64,000 nt of DNA from positions 62,001 through 126,000 of the forward strand of contig REGP01000005.1 of NCBI GenBank assembly GCA_004134995.1. Reading direction: 5' to 3'. A model generated the notes under the pieces. That model made no database searches. It had not been told where the DNA came from and was given only the letters and a program-made list of their open reading frames with translations. The DNA comes from Oxalobacteraceae bacterium CAVE-383 (GTDB taxonomy: Bacteria > Pseudomonadota > Gammaproteobacteria > Burkholderiales > Burkholderiaceae_D). Position numbers and translations under genes: made by a program. This document shows, one piece after another, positions 36,124 to 47,204 of this stretch (its first letter is position 1; each line of letters begins with the position of its first letter).

Positions 36124-37202
36124 TTTTCTCCGGAGTATTTTGAATTGCTGGCTGGTTGGCGCTGCGCCTCGGCATCGCATACCTTGCCGTTGTCGACCAT
36201 GATTTCGCCGTCCAGCGATACGGTGCAATTGCGCAGCGGAATATCGATATGGCAGGCCGGCGCGCGCTGGCCGCCGGCTTCATTGTTGGGCCCGAAAGAG
36301 AACAGGAAATTGCCTTCGTAGGCGCGCGCGTCCATGCCGATGGTCGCCTCGCGGTTGTACATGGCCAGCGCCGACCAGTGCGCGCGCGGCTGCAAACCCC
36401 AGCCGACATGCGACATCGCATAGGCGTCCGGATCATTGAAGGAAGCCATGTAGCCGGCCAGCAGTTGCGCATCGAAACTGCCCTTGATGCCGGTGACGAA
36501 GCCGTTCTCGACGGTCACATGGATGGGGTCCTGCACATAGGCCTTGATAGGCAGGATGATGTCGCCGCGATCGATCACCAGGGTGCCGTTGGTGCCGCCC
36601 TCATTGGGCCAGGTCAATGCAAACCCGGACGGCCAGTGATCCCAGCGGCCCGGCTCATCCACCAGGCCGTATTCGGCGATCGCCGGAAATTCGCCGAGCC
36701 CGCAGCGCAAATCGGTGCCGGCGGCGGAGACGATATGCATCTCCTTGGCCACAGCCATCCGATCGGCCGCGCGTTTGACGCGGATGCGATCGGCCGCGTT
36801 CGGCACCATGCGCACCAGCACTTCCGGCGGCTCCACCGCCAGCAATATCTTGGTGCCGGCCTTCAGGATTTCATGCTGTTCCGGCGAAAACAGCAAGGTC
36901 ATCAGATCCAGCACAAGATCGCTTTCCTTGAGCGCGGCGATGGCGGCGCGATTATTGGTAAGCGGCGTCGTGCCGAGATAAGCCAGCGAATCGCGGCTGA
37001 TGGCCTTTTCGCCATTGACCGGCTGCAGGTCGAGGCGGTTGGCGGTGGCGCCCAGCATCTGCACCGCCGTGATCGCGGTCGACATGGTCTGGGCATGCGT
37101 GGAAGCGCCGGTCAGGACGGTAACGATCTGTCCGGGCGCCAGTCGGGAAAGGCTCAATACCTGTTTCCAGGCCTCGATCATGTCGTGGTCGCTGACTGCC
37201 AT
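36120..37202 (-). CDS. nicX: 2,5-dihydroxypyridine 5,6-dioxygenase
   Basis: Iron(II)-dependent ring cleavage of 2,5-dihydroxypyridine to N-formylmaleamate. The 360 residues carry the metal ligands at the positions known in P. putida NicX: His265 in AMSHVGWG, His318 and Asp320 in PACHIDIPLRN. The fold is related to M29 aminopeptidases. It lies 21 bases after nicD and overlaps nicF. Confidence 0.95.
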   Translation of the reverse strand: MAVSDHDMIEAWKQVLSLSRLAPGQIVTVLTGASTHAQTMSTAITAVQMLGATANRLDLQPVNGEKAISRDSLAYLGTTPLTNNRAAIAALKESDLVLDLMTLLFSPEQHEILKAGTKILLAVEPPEVLVRMVPNAADRIRVKRAADRMAVAKEMHIVSAAGTDLRCGLGEFPAIAEYGLVDEPGRWDHWPSGFALTWPNEGGTNGTLVIDRGDIILPIKAYVQDPIHVTVENGFVTGIKGSFDAQLLAGYMASFNDPDAYAMSHVGWGLQPRAHWSALAMYNREATIGMDARAYEGNFLFSFGPNNEAGGQRAPACHIDIPLRNCTVSLDGEIMVDNGKVCDAEAQRQPASNSKYSGEK

Positions 37203-37223
37203 AATTACAACTCCTTTGCGTTA

Positions 37224-38045
37224 TCAGACCGGATGGCCGAGAAAATCCCCGAAGGCCGCGTAAAAGCCGGCTTCGTTGTCCCAAGGGATCATATGCCCCG
37301 CATCGTCCACCTTCGCCACGGTGGCCTGCGGCAGCAACTGCCCGATCTCGTCGATGTCGGGCGGCAGCAGCACGTCGCCGCGGCTGGCGACAATCAGGTG
37401 CGACGGGATTTTGACGTGCGGCAGGTCGGCGTGGATATCGTCGGTATGAAAGGCGTTGAAACTGGCGACGATCGCGCCCTCGTTGCAGGTATGCAGCCAT
37501 TCGGCGCGCAGGCGCAATTGTTCCTCGCTCCATGTCGGGCAGAACGCGCGCATGTCTTCCGCGCTGCAGCCGCGGCGCGCCAGTGCCATCGAGTCGACAT
37601 ACCAGGGTAGCCTGGACGGATACGCGCGGCGGCCGGGACCGGAAACCGGCGGATCGATCATCACCAGGCGCGTCAGGCCCGGCGGCTGCAGGCGGGCCGC
37701 GCGGATGCCGATGCGCCCGCCCATCGAATGGCCGACCAGCGCGTATTCGCCCAGTCCGAGCGCGGCGGAAAAAGCGATCGCGTCGGCCGCCTGGGCGTCG
37801 ATGCCGTAATCGAGCGCATCGCCCGCATCCGATAAGCCGCGGCCGCGCACATCCAGGATATAGGTATCAAAATGCAGGCCGAAACGTTCGCCGACAAAGC
37901 CCCAGGTAATCGCCGGGCTGGTGATGCCGGGAATGATGACGACCGCGGTGCGCGCCCCCCGTCCGCCCTGGTCGCCGCCGTAGCGCAAATAATGCTGGCG
38001 GATGCCGTTGGCCTGGACATTGGCGCCGTAAAGAAATGTACTCAT
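37224..38045 (-). CDS. nicD: N-formylmaleamate deformylase
   Basis: Hydrolyses N-formylmaleamate to maleamate and formate. A 273-residue alpha/beta hydrolase with Ser107 in LVGHSMGGRIG, Asp131 in VMIDPPVSG and His251 in DDAGHMIPWD, the same spacing as the Ser101/Asp125/His245 triad of P. putida NicD. The ATG at 38045 gives the family N-terminus; the longer reading to 38231 runs back over nicE. Follows nicE by 23 bases. Confidence 0.93.
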   Translation of the reverse strand: MSTFLYGANVQANGIRQHYLRYGGDQGGRGARTAVVIIPGITSPAITWGFVGERFGLHFDTYILDVRGRGLSDAGDALDYGIDAQAADAIAFSAALGLGEYALVGHSMGGRIGIRAARLQPPGLTRLVMIDPPVSGPGRRAYPSRLPWYVDSMALARRGCSAEDMRAFCPTWSEEQLRLRAEWLHTCNEGAIVASFNAFHTDDIHADLPHVKIPSHLIVASRGDVLLPPDIDEIGQLLPQATVAKVDDAGHMIPWDNEAGFYAAFGDFLGHPV

Positions 38046-38068
38046 GCTGCTCCCCGCAAAAGACGGCT

Positions 38069-38821
38069 TTAATACGCGCCGGACAACAGGGCGCCCGCGC
38101 CCGGAACAATGGTTTCCAGCTTCAGCGCGCGCAGCATCGCGTAGGTGGTGGCGACCGCGGCGGTAATCACCGGCTTGCCGGTCATGGCTTCGACCTTGGC
38201 AATCACCGGCAGCGACGGCATCTGCACGCAAGCCGACAACACGATTGCGTCGACATTGCTTGTATCCATTTGCGCCACGATCGCCGGCAGATTGGCCGGG
38301 TCGTGCAGACCCACCTCCAGATTGTCCGCAATTTCCAGGGCGCGATAGTCGGCCACCTCGAAGCCTTCATGGCGAATGTAATCGACCACCAGTTCGGTCA
38401 GCGGCTTCATGTAAGGCGCGACCACCACGATGCGCCTGGCGCCGATGACCTTCAACGCATCGATCAGGGCGCCGGCGCTGGTGATGACCGGCGCGTCGGC
38501 GCCGTTGGCCGCGGTATGGTCGGTCAGGCGTTTTTCGGAAGCGCGATGATAACCATGTCCCATCGCCATGATAGCCACCAGGCAGGCATACCCCAGCACA
38601 TCGACGCGGGCGTCGCTGAGCTCCAGCGCGCAGCGATCCGATTCGCCGTCCATGGCGGCCAGTTCTTCCTTGACCACTTTTTTCATGCGCATGCGGCTGG
38701 AATGGAAAGTGAAGCGCTCGGGGCGGATCGCCTGGCGCGCATTGAGCATGGCGGGAATCTCGGTCTCCATGGTGGTATTGGAGCTGGGGACGATCTGACC
38801 GATTCGATAGCTTTTCTTCAT
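38069..38821 (-). CDS. nicE: Maleate cis-trans isomerase
   Basis: Converts maleate to fumarate, the last step of the Nic pathway. A 250-residue member of the Asp/Glu racemase superfamily with two catalytic cysteines, Cys80 in DVLGYACLVAIM and Cys198 in DAIVLSACVQMPSL, matching Cys82 and Cys200 of P. putida NicE in spacing. The N-terminus RIGQIVPSSNTTMETEIPAM is typical. First gene of the minus-strand nicE-D-X-F-Mo operon, 36 bases downstream of a candidate NicR site. Confidence 0.95.
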   Translation of the reverse strand: MKKSYRIGQIVPSSNTTMETEIPAMLNARQAIRPERFTFHSSRMRMKKVVKEELAAMDGESDRCALELSDARVDVLGYACLVAIMAMGHGYHRASEKRLTDHTAANGADAPVITSAGALIDALKVIGARRIVVVAPYMKPLTELVVDYIRHEGFEVADYRALEIADNLEVGLHDPANLPAIVAQMDTSNVDAIVLSACVQMPSLPVIAKVEAMTGKPVITAAVATTYAMLRALKLETIVPGAGALLSGAY

Positions 38822-40309
<1,488 letters not shown>

Positions 40310-40359
40310 TCGGCCAGGTCAGCCGGTTCCACACGAGGTGCGGTAAAAACGGGAGCGCC

Positions 40360-40848
40360 ATGTCCAGGCCAAACGAGTTCTGTCTCGATGTCAATAACGT
40401 ACGGCATGCGCTGAGCCTGCCGGCGGACGTGCCGCTGCTCTATGTGTTGCGCAACGACCTGGCCCTGAACGGACCGAAATTCGGCTGCGGCATCGGCGAA
40501 TGCGGCGCCTGCACCGTGCTCATCGACGGCGTCGCGGCAAGATCGTGCGCGATGCCGGTCGGCGTGGCGGTCGGCCGCAAGGTGCTCACGCTGGAAGGAC
40601 TGGGCGGCCGGGCCGATCCGGATCCGGTGCAGCAGGCCTTCATCACCGAACAGGCCGCGCAATGCGGCTATTGCCTCAACGGCATGATCATGAGCGTCAA
40701 GGCGCTGCTGCTGCGCAATCCCGACCCGACCGAAGCGCAAATCCGTTCCGAACTCGAATTCAATCTTTGCCGTTGCGGCACGCATGTGGAAATCATGCGC
40801 GCCGCCAAATTGGCGGCCGGATTGAGCAAGGCCGCTGCCCATGAATGA
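40360..40848 (+). CDS. nicA: Nicotinate dehydrogenase small [2Fe-2S] subunit
   Basis: Iron-sulfur subunit that passes electrons from the molybdenum centre during hydroxylation of nicotinate at C6. The 162 residues hold a plant-type cluster, GPKFGCGIGECGACTVLIDG plus the later SC, and the second cluster CGYCLNGMIM with CRCGTHVEIM. NicA passes electrons to the c-type haems of NicB. It overlaps nicB by eight bases, and lies 50 bases after nicC. Confidence 0.95.
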   Translation: MSRPNEFCLDVNNVRHALSLPADVPLLYVLRNDLALNGPKFGCGIGECGACTVLIDGVAARSCAMPVGVAVGRKVLTLEGLGGRADPDPVQQAFITEQAAQCGYCLNGMIMSVKALLLRNPDPTEAQIRSELEFNLCRCGTHVEIMRAAKLAAGLSKAAAHE

Positions 40849-43800
40849 GATCGGTCCGGGCAATGCCGGAGGTGGAGGCGGAAGCGGAGGCGAAGGTGCG
40901 ATAGCAGCGTCCGGCGAACAGATTCTTTACGCGCGCGTAGTGCGCCCGCCCTGGCTGGCTTGGGACGGCGCCGCGTATTGCGGCGCGCAGTTGCTGCACA
41001 TCGACGAAACCTCGCTGGCGGAGCTGGCCGCCATGACGGGCATCGTACGCGTCTTCACGCAGCGCAATTTCGTTGCCGTGGTCGCGTACAGCGATGCCCA
41101 AGCGGCGATCGGGGCGCGCCGTCTGCGGGTTCACTGGTCGCTGCCGAAATCGCCTCCCGCCCGGCAATCCGGCGACCGCACACCGGCGCCGAAAACATCC
41201 GCCATCCTGTTTGAGCGCGGCGACGTGGACGCCGCCTTCGAGAACGCGGATACGCCGATCGAACGCGCTTATGCATGGCCATCCGTGCCTGCGCCGTCTG
41301 CCCCAGTCTCGACCTGGGCGCTGGCCTGGCATGGCGGGCATGAATTGACCGTATGGATGCCGCGCCCCGCGGCATCGCATCCGCAGCATGCCTTGCGCAC
41401 CGAACTGGCGGCGCTGCTGAATATTCCTCCCGGCGCGATCACGCTGATCGGCGCAGACAATACCAACGACACCGCGGCCGATGCCGCCCTGCTTTCGCAT
41501 ATCATGCGCCAGCCGGTGCAGGTGACATCACCGGCGCCGGACCGCCAGGGCAACGTGGCCGGCGAAGATGCCGACCGCACCCTGTACCTGGTCAGCCGCA
41601 TCGATGGCGCATTCGACACGGACAAGAAATTGACCGGCTATCGCTATTCGTCCGGTCCATCGCCGCAGGCAGCGCCCGCGCTCGCGCTGCTGCTGACCGG
41701 CGTCGCCGTCGCCATCGACGACATCGCCGCACCGCCCGCAGGGCAAGGCGCGATGCCGCCCTATGCTTATCCGAATATACGCATCGCCGAGGATCGCCAT
41801 TGCGCGGCCGCGAATGCATCGCCCGCACCGCCGGCCTCTCTTGCCGCGATAGAAAAAGCACGTATCGATGCCGCCGTATTCGCTCATGAATCTTTCGCGA
41901 CCGAAGCAGCGTTGCAGGCCGGCATCGATCCGGTGGCATTTCGCCTGCGGCATCTGGCCGATGGCCGCGGCGCGCAGCTGATCGCAAGCGTTGCGCAGCA
42001 AGGCGATTGGCGACCACAGTCGTCCGCCGCCGCCGCAAAGGCCGCATCCGATGGACTGATGCGCGGACGCGGATTCGCTTATGCGCACGTGATCGAAAAC
42101 CAGGCCGGCAAGACGGTTCAGTCGTGGTCGGCGTGGATTGCCGACGTTGCCTACGACCGCGACAGCGGCGATATCAGCGTCAGCCGCGTGATAGTCGGAC
42201 AGGATGCGGCGCAATCGGACAGCGCAGGCGATGCCGGACGGGCTTCCGGATTGACGATTACCCGGCAACTCGAAGGCGAGGCCATCGATGCCGCACGCCT
42301 GCTGTTGCAGAATGCGCCGGCGTTCGATACCTGGGGCAGCGATATCGCCGAACCTGCACCGGCCCGCACACCAAGCATCGCACCGCAATTGACCGGCGCC
42401 GATTTACCGATCCGCCAACGAGCCGGCGCGGAACTCGGTCCCGGCGGTGCGCAACTGGCCGGCGGCGCGGCGTTCTCGCTACCGGCTGCCGCGGCGCTCG
42501 CCAATGCCATCTACGATGCCACCGGAGTACGCCTGCGCGAACCGCCCTTTTCCGGCGAACGCATTCGTCTGGGGCTTGCGGAAAACGCCGGCGCCACGGT
42601 AAAACCATACAAGAAGTGGCTGGCCGCCGGCGCCGCCGTGGCCACCGCCTTGATCGGCATCGTGACACTGGCGCTGCCCTGGCGCGCGCCGATCGCACCG
42701 GTAGCGCCGCCCGATCCGGCCCTCTATTCCGCCGCGGCCATTACGCGCGGCAAACTGGTCGCCGCCGCCGGCGACTGCGTGGTATGCCATACCGCGCCGG
42801 ACGGCATCAAAAATGCCGGCGGCCTGGCGCTGGACACGCCATTCGGAACCATCTACAGCACCAACATCACACCCGACGTGGAAACCGGCATCGGCAACTG
42901 GTCGTATGCCGCCTTCGAACGCGCCATGCGCGAAGGCATTCGCCGCGACGGCAAGCACTTGTATCCGGCCTTCCCCTATACCGCTTTCGCCAAGACCAGC
43001 GATGCCGATCTGCAGGCGCTGTACGCCTATCTCATGGCGCAGGAACCGGTCAAGGCCGATCCGCCGAAAACCAAACTGGCGTTTCCATTCAACGTGCGTC
43101 CGTTGATGGCCGGCTGGAATCTGCTGTTTCACAATCCCGATGCGTATCGGCCCGACCCGTCCCGATCCGCCGAATGGAACCGCGGCGCCTATCTGGCAGA
43201 AGGACTCGGGCATTGCGGCGCCTGCCACACGCCGCGCAATGCCATGGGCGCGGAAAAAGGCCTGCGCGCCTATCTGAGCGGCGGCATGGCGGAAGGCTGG
43301 GAAGCCCCTGCGCTGACATCGCTGTCGAAGGCGCCGATTCCGTGGACGGAAACGGATCTGTTCGACTATCTGCGCACCGGATTTTCGCCGTTGCATGGCG
43401 TAGCCGCCGGGCCGATGGGACCCGTGGTGGCGGAAATGGCGCAAATGCCGGAATCGGACGTAAAGGCGATCGCGCATTACATTGCATCCTTCGGCAAGCC
43501 GGCCGCTGAAGCCGTCCCCGCGGTGCAGGCAGCACAGGCGCTTCCGGCCACTCAAGACCTGCAGCCGGCCCAGGCCGCCCTTGCCGCGCGGATCGAACAG
43601 AACAATGCAGCCTCCGCCCGCACTTTGAGCGGCAACGGCAAAAATATTTATGAAGGCGCGTGCGCGGTTTGCCATCAGGCCGACTTGGGCCCGGCCTTAT
43701 TCGGCGTAAAACCTTCGCTGGCGCTGAACACCAATCTATACAGCGCCACGCCCGACAACCTGGTGCGCGTGATCCTCAATGGCATCAACACCCCGGCGCA

Positions 43801-43960
43801 TCAGGAATTGGGCTATATGCCCGGCTTCCGGGACAGTTTCGACGACAGCCAGGTCGACGATCTGGTGAGCTATCTGCGCGGCCGCTTTGCCGCGAACCAG
43901 CCGGCCTGGAAAAATATTTCCGAAACATCCGCAAAACTGCGCGCCGAACCAGCGCATTGA
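40841..43960 (+). CDS. nicB: Nicotinate dehydrogenase tri-haem subunit with a degenerate molybdopterin-like domain
   Basis: A 1039-residue protein. Residues about 25-585 resemble the second part of the 754-residue Mo subunit (ARVVRPPW against GRVVRPPY; late PAAAALANAIYDATGVRLRE). The cofactor-binding first part is missing, the GCYGRNC segment is lost, and the catalytic Glu is Ala (AGGAAFSLPAA). A single membrane helix follows near residue 595 (AAGAAVATALIGIVTLALP). Then come three cytochrome c haem motifs: CVVCH (646), CGACH (792), CAVCH (941). It therefore serves as membrane-bound electron acceptor for NicA and the separate Mo subunit; that reading is inference. P. putida NicB, as I recall about 1190 residues, unites both functions. 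Confidence 0.88.
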   Translation: MNEIGPGNAGGGGGSGGEGAIAASGEQILYARVVRPPWLAWDGAAYCGAQLLHIDETSLAELAAMTGIVRVFTQRNFVAVVAYSDAQAAIGARRLRVHWSLPKSPPARQSGDRTPAPKTSAILFERGDVDAAFENADTPIERAYAWPSVPAPSAPVSTWALAWHGGHELTVWMPRPAASHPQHALRTELAALLNIPPGAITLIGADNTNDTAADAALLSHIMRQPVQVTSPAPDRQGNVAGEDADRTLYLVSRIDGAFDTDKKLTGYRYSSGPSPQAAPALALLLTGVAVAIDDIAAPPAGQGAMPPYAYPNIRIAEDRHCAAANASPAPPASLAAIEKARIDAAVFAHESFATEAALQAGIDPVAFRLRHLADGRGAQLIASVAQQGDWRPQSSAAAAKAASDGLMRGRGFAYAHVIENQAGKTVQSWSAWIADVAYDRDSGDISVSRVIVGQDAAQSDSAGDAGRASGLTITRQLEGEAIDAARLLLQNAPAFDTWGSDIAEPAPARTPSIAPQLTGADLPIRQRAGAELGPGGAQLAGGAAFSLPAAAALANAIYDATGVRLREPPFSGERIRLGLAENAGATVKPYKKWLAAGAAVATALIGIVTLALPWRAPIAPVAPPDPALYSAAAITRGKLVAAAGDCVVCHTAPDGIKNAGGLALDTPFGTIYSTNITPDVETGIGNWSYAAFERAMREGIRRDGKHLYPAFPYTAFAKTSDADLQALYAYLMAQEPVKADPPKTKLAFPFNVRPLMAGWNLLFHNPDAYRPDPSRSAEWNRGAYLAEGLGHCGACHTPRNAMGAEKGLRAYLSGGMAEGWEAPALTSLSKAPIPWTETDLFDYLRTGFSPLHGVAAGPMGPVVAEMAQMPESDVKAIAHYIASFGKPAAEAVPAVQAAQALPATQDLQPAQAALAARIEQNNAASARTLSGNGKNIYEGACAVCHQADLGPALFGVKPSLALNTNLYSATPDNLVRVILNGINTPAHQELGYMPGFRDSFDDSQVDDLVSYLRGRFAANQPAWKNISETSAKLRAEPAH

Positions 43961-44174
43961 AAGCGTTTCCCACTAAAGGGGGAACCATGCAAATTGCATC
44001 GACATCCGGGATCGCTCTCCATATATAACTTTTTCTAATTTTGCGGCGCGGAGTCATTAAAAAAAGATCAGAAAACGGCTCTTGAAACGGCGAACGAAAT
44101 AGTTAATTAAAGGCCGTAAACCCGGTGCCAACCGGTCGCCATTTTGTTTGACAAACCTGAATGGAGATATTCAT
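43961..44174 (+). promoter_or_regulatory. Upstream region of the Hsp20 pair
   Basis: A 214-base gap after nicB. A CTTGAAA at 44081-44087 matches the -35 box of heat-shock (sigma-32) promoters, but I see no good CCCCAT -10 box after it. The assignment is weak. Confidence 0.25.
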
Positions 44175-44612
44175 ATGTATAGAGCCTTATTTCCACGCAA
44201 TGTATTTGCCGAGCTGGATTCCCTCCAGCGGGAATTACAGCAGGCCTTTGATTTTTCCCCCTCGATCCGCGGCTTGTCCCGCGGCGCGTTTCCGGCGATC
44301 AATGTCGGCCGCACCGACCAGACCCTTGAAATCTACAGCTTCGCGCCGGGCCTCGACCCTTCAACCGTCAACGTCGAAGTCGAACGCGACATCCTGACCA
44401 TCGCGGGCGAACGGAAATCGGACCTGCCTGAAAAAGACAAAGACACAAATGTGCATATCCAGGAACGTTTTTCCGGGCGTTTCCGGCGTGTAATCACGCT
44501 GCCGGAAGACGCCAATCCCGAATCGGTCGCCGCCAACTACCGGGACGGCGTGCTGCATGTCACGGTCCAACGCCGCGCCGCCGCACAGCCACGCCGCATC
44601 AATCTTCAGTAA
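44175..44612 (+). CDS. Small heat-shock protein (Hsp20)
   Basis: An ATP-independent chaperone of 145 residues that holds unfolding proteins. The alpha-crystallin domain runs from about residue 42 (FPAINVGRTDQTLEIYSFAP) through LDPSTVNVEVERDILTIAGE to GRFRRVITLPEDANPESVAA and NYRDGVLHVTVQRRA. GGAG lies upstream of the ATG at 44175. It precedes a second Hsp20 gene by 16 bases, and the two are probably co-transcribed. Confidence 0.92.
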   Translation: MYRALFPRNVFAELDSLQRELQQAFDFSPSIRGLSRGAFPAINVGRTDQTLEIYSFAPGLDPSTVNVEVERDILTIAGERKSDLPEKDKDTNVHIQERFSGRFRRVITLPEDANPESVAANYRDGVLHVTVQRRAAAQPRRINLQ

Positions 44613-44628
44613 TCGAGAGGAGAATGCC

Positions 44629-45027
44629 ATGAACACAGTCAGCACTCAGGAAAACAAAGCCCTCAGCAGCCAGCCACAACAGGCGGCATCCGACGATCTT
44701 GCGCTCACGCCGCCCGTGGACGTGCTGGAAGACGCCAACGGCATCACCCTGATCGCCGATCTTCCCGGCGTGCCCAAGGACAAACTGCAGCTCAACATCA
44801 ATGTCGACACCTTGACCATTGAAGCCGAGTTGGATCTTGCGCTTCCCGGGGAAATGCAATCCAGCCATGCCGAAGTCGGACTGAATCGTTATAAGCGTTC
44901 GTTCACATTGAGCAAGGAACTGGATACCGAGAAAGTCACCGCAGATCTCGCCAACGGCGTGTTGAAAATCCGTATTCCAAAGGCGGCGCATGCGCAGCCT
45001 CGGCGGATTGAGATTGGGGTGGGTTGA
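44629..45027 (+). CDS. Small heat-shock protein (Hsp20)
   Basis: Second chaperone of the pair, 132 residues. The alpha-crystallin domain spans LTPPVDVLEDANGITLIADL, LPGVPKDKLQLNINVDTLTI, then RYKRSFTLSKELDTEKVTAD and LANGVLKIRIPKAAHAQPRR. The ATG at 44629 follows GAGAGGAGAA. Such pairs of unequal Hsp20s often form mixed oligomers. Co-transcribed with the gene before it. Confidence 0.92.
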   Translation: MNTVSTQENKALSSQPQQAASDDLALTPPVDVLEDANGITLIADLPGVPKDKLQLNINVDTLTIEAELDLALPGEMQSSHAEVGLNRYKRSFTLSKELDTEKVTADLANGVLKIRIPKAAHAQPRRIEIGVG

Positions 45028-45030
45028 AGC

Positions 45031-45165
45031 GATTCGGCGCAATCGCTGGATGAGAATGAACAGCGCATTAAATTGCATGAAGAGACTGTTGCCAAGCAGG
45101 ACGAAGAATTGGGCAATATGCGGTTAGCGGCTATCCATAGGCGGATTAATTCGTATGTCAATTGA
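45031..45165 (+). pseudogene. Remnant of a coding sequence, C-terminal end only
   Basis: The plus strand in this frame reads DSAQSLDENEQRIKLHEETV and on to RRINSYVN and a TGA, a coiled-coil-like sequence rich in Glu, Lys and Leu, with no start codon and no ribosome-binding site. It looks like the tail of a lost gene, left between the Hsp20 pair and tauD. I do not recognise the parent gene; it could also be chance coding. Confidence 0.35.
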
Positions 45166-45214
45166 AGCAGCGTACCTAGAATGAGTTATCAATCTCATCC
45201 TGAAGGTACGGCTT

Positions 45215-46102
45215 ATGTTCGCTGCTATATCGAAATCAGAGGCTGCAATTCGGCCTTTTGAAATACGCCCGTTCGACGCCCCGCTCGGTGCGGAAATAAG
45301 CGGCCTCGACTTATCGCGGCCGCTGCACGACGCCGATTTCAAACGTATTCACCGGGCGCATCTCGACCACCACGTCGTCGTGTTCCGGAAGCAGCGCATC
45401 ACGCCGCAGCAGCAGATCGATTTCAGCCGCCGTTTCGGGCTCTTGCAAATCCATGTCCTGCACCAGTTCCAGTTACCGCAATATCCGGAAATCCTGGTCG
45501 TTTCAAATATCGTCGAGAACGGCAAGCCGCTCGGCCTCGGCGACGCCGGCCATTTCTGGCATTCCGACCTTTCCTATAAAGAACGGCCCAGCATGGGATC
45601 GCTGCTGCATGCCCAGGAGCTTCCCGATGAAGGCGGCGATACCTTGTTTGCGAACATGCATCTGGCCTGGGAAACGCTGCCGCAGGCCTTGAAAAATATC
45701 GTGCAAGGCAAACAGGCCGAGCACAGCTACCTCGCCAAATACGCCGAACTGCAAAAACTCAGCCCCTGGCGTCCCGATCTGACGCAGGCGCAGATCGATC
45801 AGGTCAAGCCGGTGTCGCAGCCGATCGTGCGCGCACACCCGGAAACCGGCCGCAAGGCCCTGTTTGTCAGCGAGCATTTCACCACGCGCATCGTCGGCAT
45901 GCCGGAAGACGAAAGCCGCGCCGTGCTGACGCAATTGTTTGTGCACAGCGTCCGCGCGGAACATATTTACCGCCATCGCTGGCAGCCGCATGACCTGGTG
46001 TTCTGGGACAACCGCTCCCTGATGCATCTGGCCGCGGGTACGCCTGCCGATCAACGACGCAAGATGTATCGCACCACTATCGAAGGCGACGCGCCGATTT
46101 GA
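45215..46102 (+). CDS. TauD/TfdA-family Fe(II)/2-oxoglutarate dioxygenase
   Basis: A 295-residue dioxygenase. The iron-binding His-X-Asp is in GHFWHSDLSYKERPSMGS, the distal His in DNRSLMHLAAG, and the 2-oxoglutarate-binding Arg is in RRKMYRTTIEGD. The N-terminus (IRPFDAPLGAEISGLDLSRP) is the family start. TauD releases sulfite from taurine; TfdA splits aryloxyacetates. An NMT1-type importer follows at once, so the substrate is probably imported by it: a sulfonate, or another organic acid. Confidence 0.88.
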   Translation: MFAAISKSEAAIRPFEIRPFDAPLGAEISGLDLSRPLHDADFKRIHRAHLDHHVVVFRKQRITPQQQIDFSRRFGLLQIHVLHQFQLPQYPEILVVSNIVENGKPLGLGDAGHFWHSDLSYKERPSMGSLLHAQELPDEGGDTLFANMHLAWETLPQALKNIVQGKQAEHSYLAKYAELQKLSPWRPDLTQAQIDQVKPVSQPIVRAHPETGRKALFVSEHFTTRIVGMPEDESRAVLTQLFVHSVRAEHIYRHRWQPHDLVFWDNRSLMHLAAGTPADQRRKMYRTTIEGDAPI

Positions 46103-46150
46103 TCGGCGATAAAAGCAGACAAGAACAAGCAACCATTGCCACGGATAACC

Positions 46151-47203
46151 ATGCGCGAATTGACATTATTTCCAGACGTAAAACACCGCCTTCAAACATT
46201 GGCCACAATCGTCGCCGCTCTTGCGATCTGCCTTGCAATCTGCCTTGCGACGATGCCGTCGGCCCATGCCGAGGGACGCATACGCGTGGCCGAACAATTC
46301 GGCGTGGTGTATTTGCTGCTGAATGTTGCGCAGGACCAGAAGCTGATCGAGAAACAGGGCAAGGCCCGCGGCGTGGACATCCGGGTTGAATGGACCAAGC
46401 TCTCCGGCGGCGCTTCGATCAATGATGCATTGCTGTCGGGCGATATCGATATCGCCGGCGCCGGCGTCGGTCCCCTGCTGACGATCTGGGACCGCACCCA
46501 CGGCCGTCAAAACGTCAAGGGCGTGGCTTCGCTCGGCAATTTCCCCTACTTCCTCATCAGCACTAACCCGAAGGTAAAAACCATCGCCGATCTTACGGAC
46601 AAGGACAGGATCGCATTGCCTGCCGTGACCGTTTCGGTGCAGGCGCGCCTGCTGCAGATGGCGGCGGCCAAGCAATGGGGCCAGGCCGATTTCAGCCGGC
46701 TCGACAAGATCACACAGACCCTGCCGCATCCCGACGCGGCCGCCGCCATCATCACGGGAAAAACCGAAATAAGCGGCCACTTCGGCTCGCCGCCATTCCA
46801 GGAACAGGAACTGGCCGGCAATTCGAATGCGCACATTGTGCTGAATTCCTATGACATTACCGGCGGCCCAAGCTCGGCTACCGTGCTGTATGCCACCGAG
46901 AAATACCGCAACGACAATCCGAAAACGTATGTGGCATTCGTGGCGGCCCTGGCCGAGGCGGCGCAGTTCATCAGCGCCAATCCGGAAGCCGCCGCCGACA
47001 TCTATTTGCGCGTCAACAAGAGCAATATCGACCGCAAACTGCTGCTGCAAGTGATCCGGAATCCGCAATCGGAATTCAAGATCGCGCCGCAGAATACTTT
47101 CGGGCTGTCCCAATTCCTGTATGAAGTCGGCGCCATCAAGAACAAGCCCGCCAGCTGGCGCGACTATTTCTTCGACGATGCCGCGATCGCGCAAGGCAGC
47201 TGA
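46151..47203 (+). CDS. ABC transporter substrate-binding protein (NMT1/TauA type)
   Basis: Periplasmic binding protein of 350 residues. The ATG at 46151 leads into a signal peptide with a long hydrophobic stretch (IVAALAICLAICLATMPSAHA). The mature protein (EGRIRVAEQFGVVYLLLNVA, WTKLSGGASINDALLSGDID) is of the NitT/TauT class. It lies 48 bases after tauD and one base before the ATPase gene. The ligand is probably the dioxygenase substrate. Confidence 0.85.
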   Translation: MRELTLFPDVKHRLQTLATIVAALAICLAICLATMPSAHAEGRIRVAEQFGVVYLLLNVAQDQKLIEKQGKARGVDIRVEWTKLSGGASINDALLSGDIDIAGAGVGPLLTIWDRTHGRQNVKGVASLGNFPYFLISTNPKVKTIADLTDKDRIALPAVTVSVQARLLQMAAAKQWGQADFSRLDKITQTLPHPDAAAAIITGKTEISGHFGSPPFQEQELAGNSNAHIVLNSYDITGGPSSATVLYATEKYRNDNPKTYVAFVAALAEAAQFISANPEAAADIYLRVNKSNIDRKLLLQVIRNPQSEFKIAPQNTFGLSQFLYEVGAIKNKPASWRDYFFDDAAIAQGS

Positions 47204-47204
47204 T

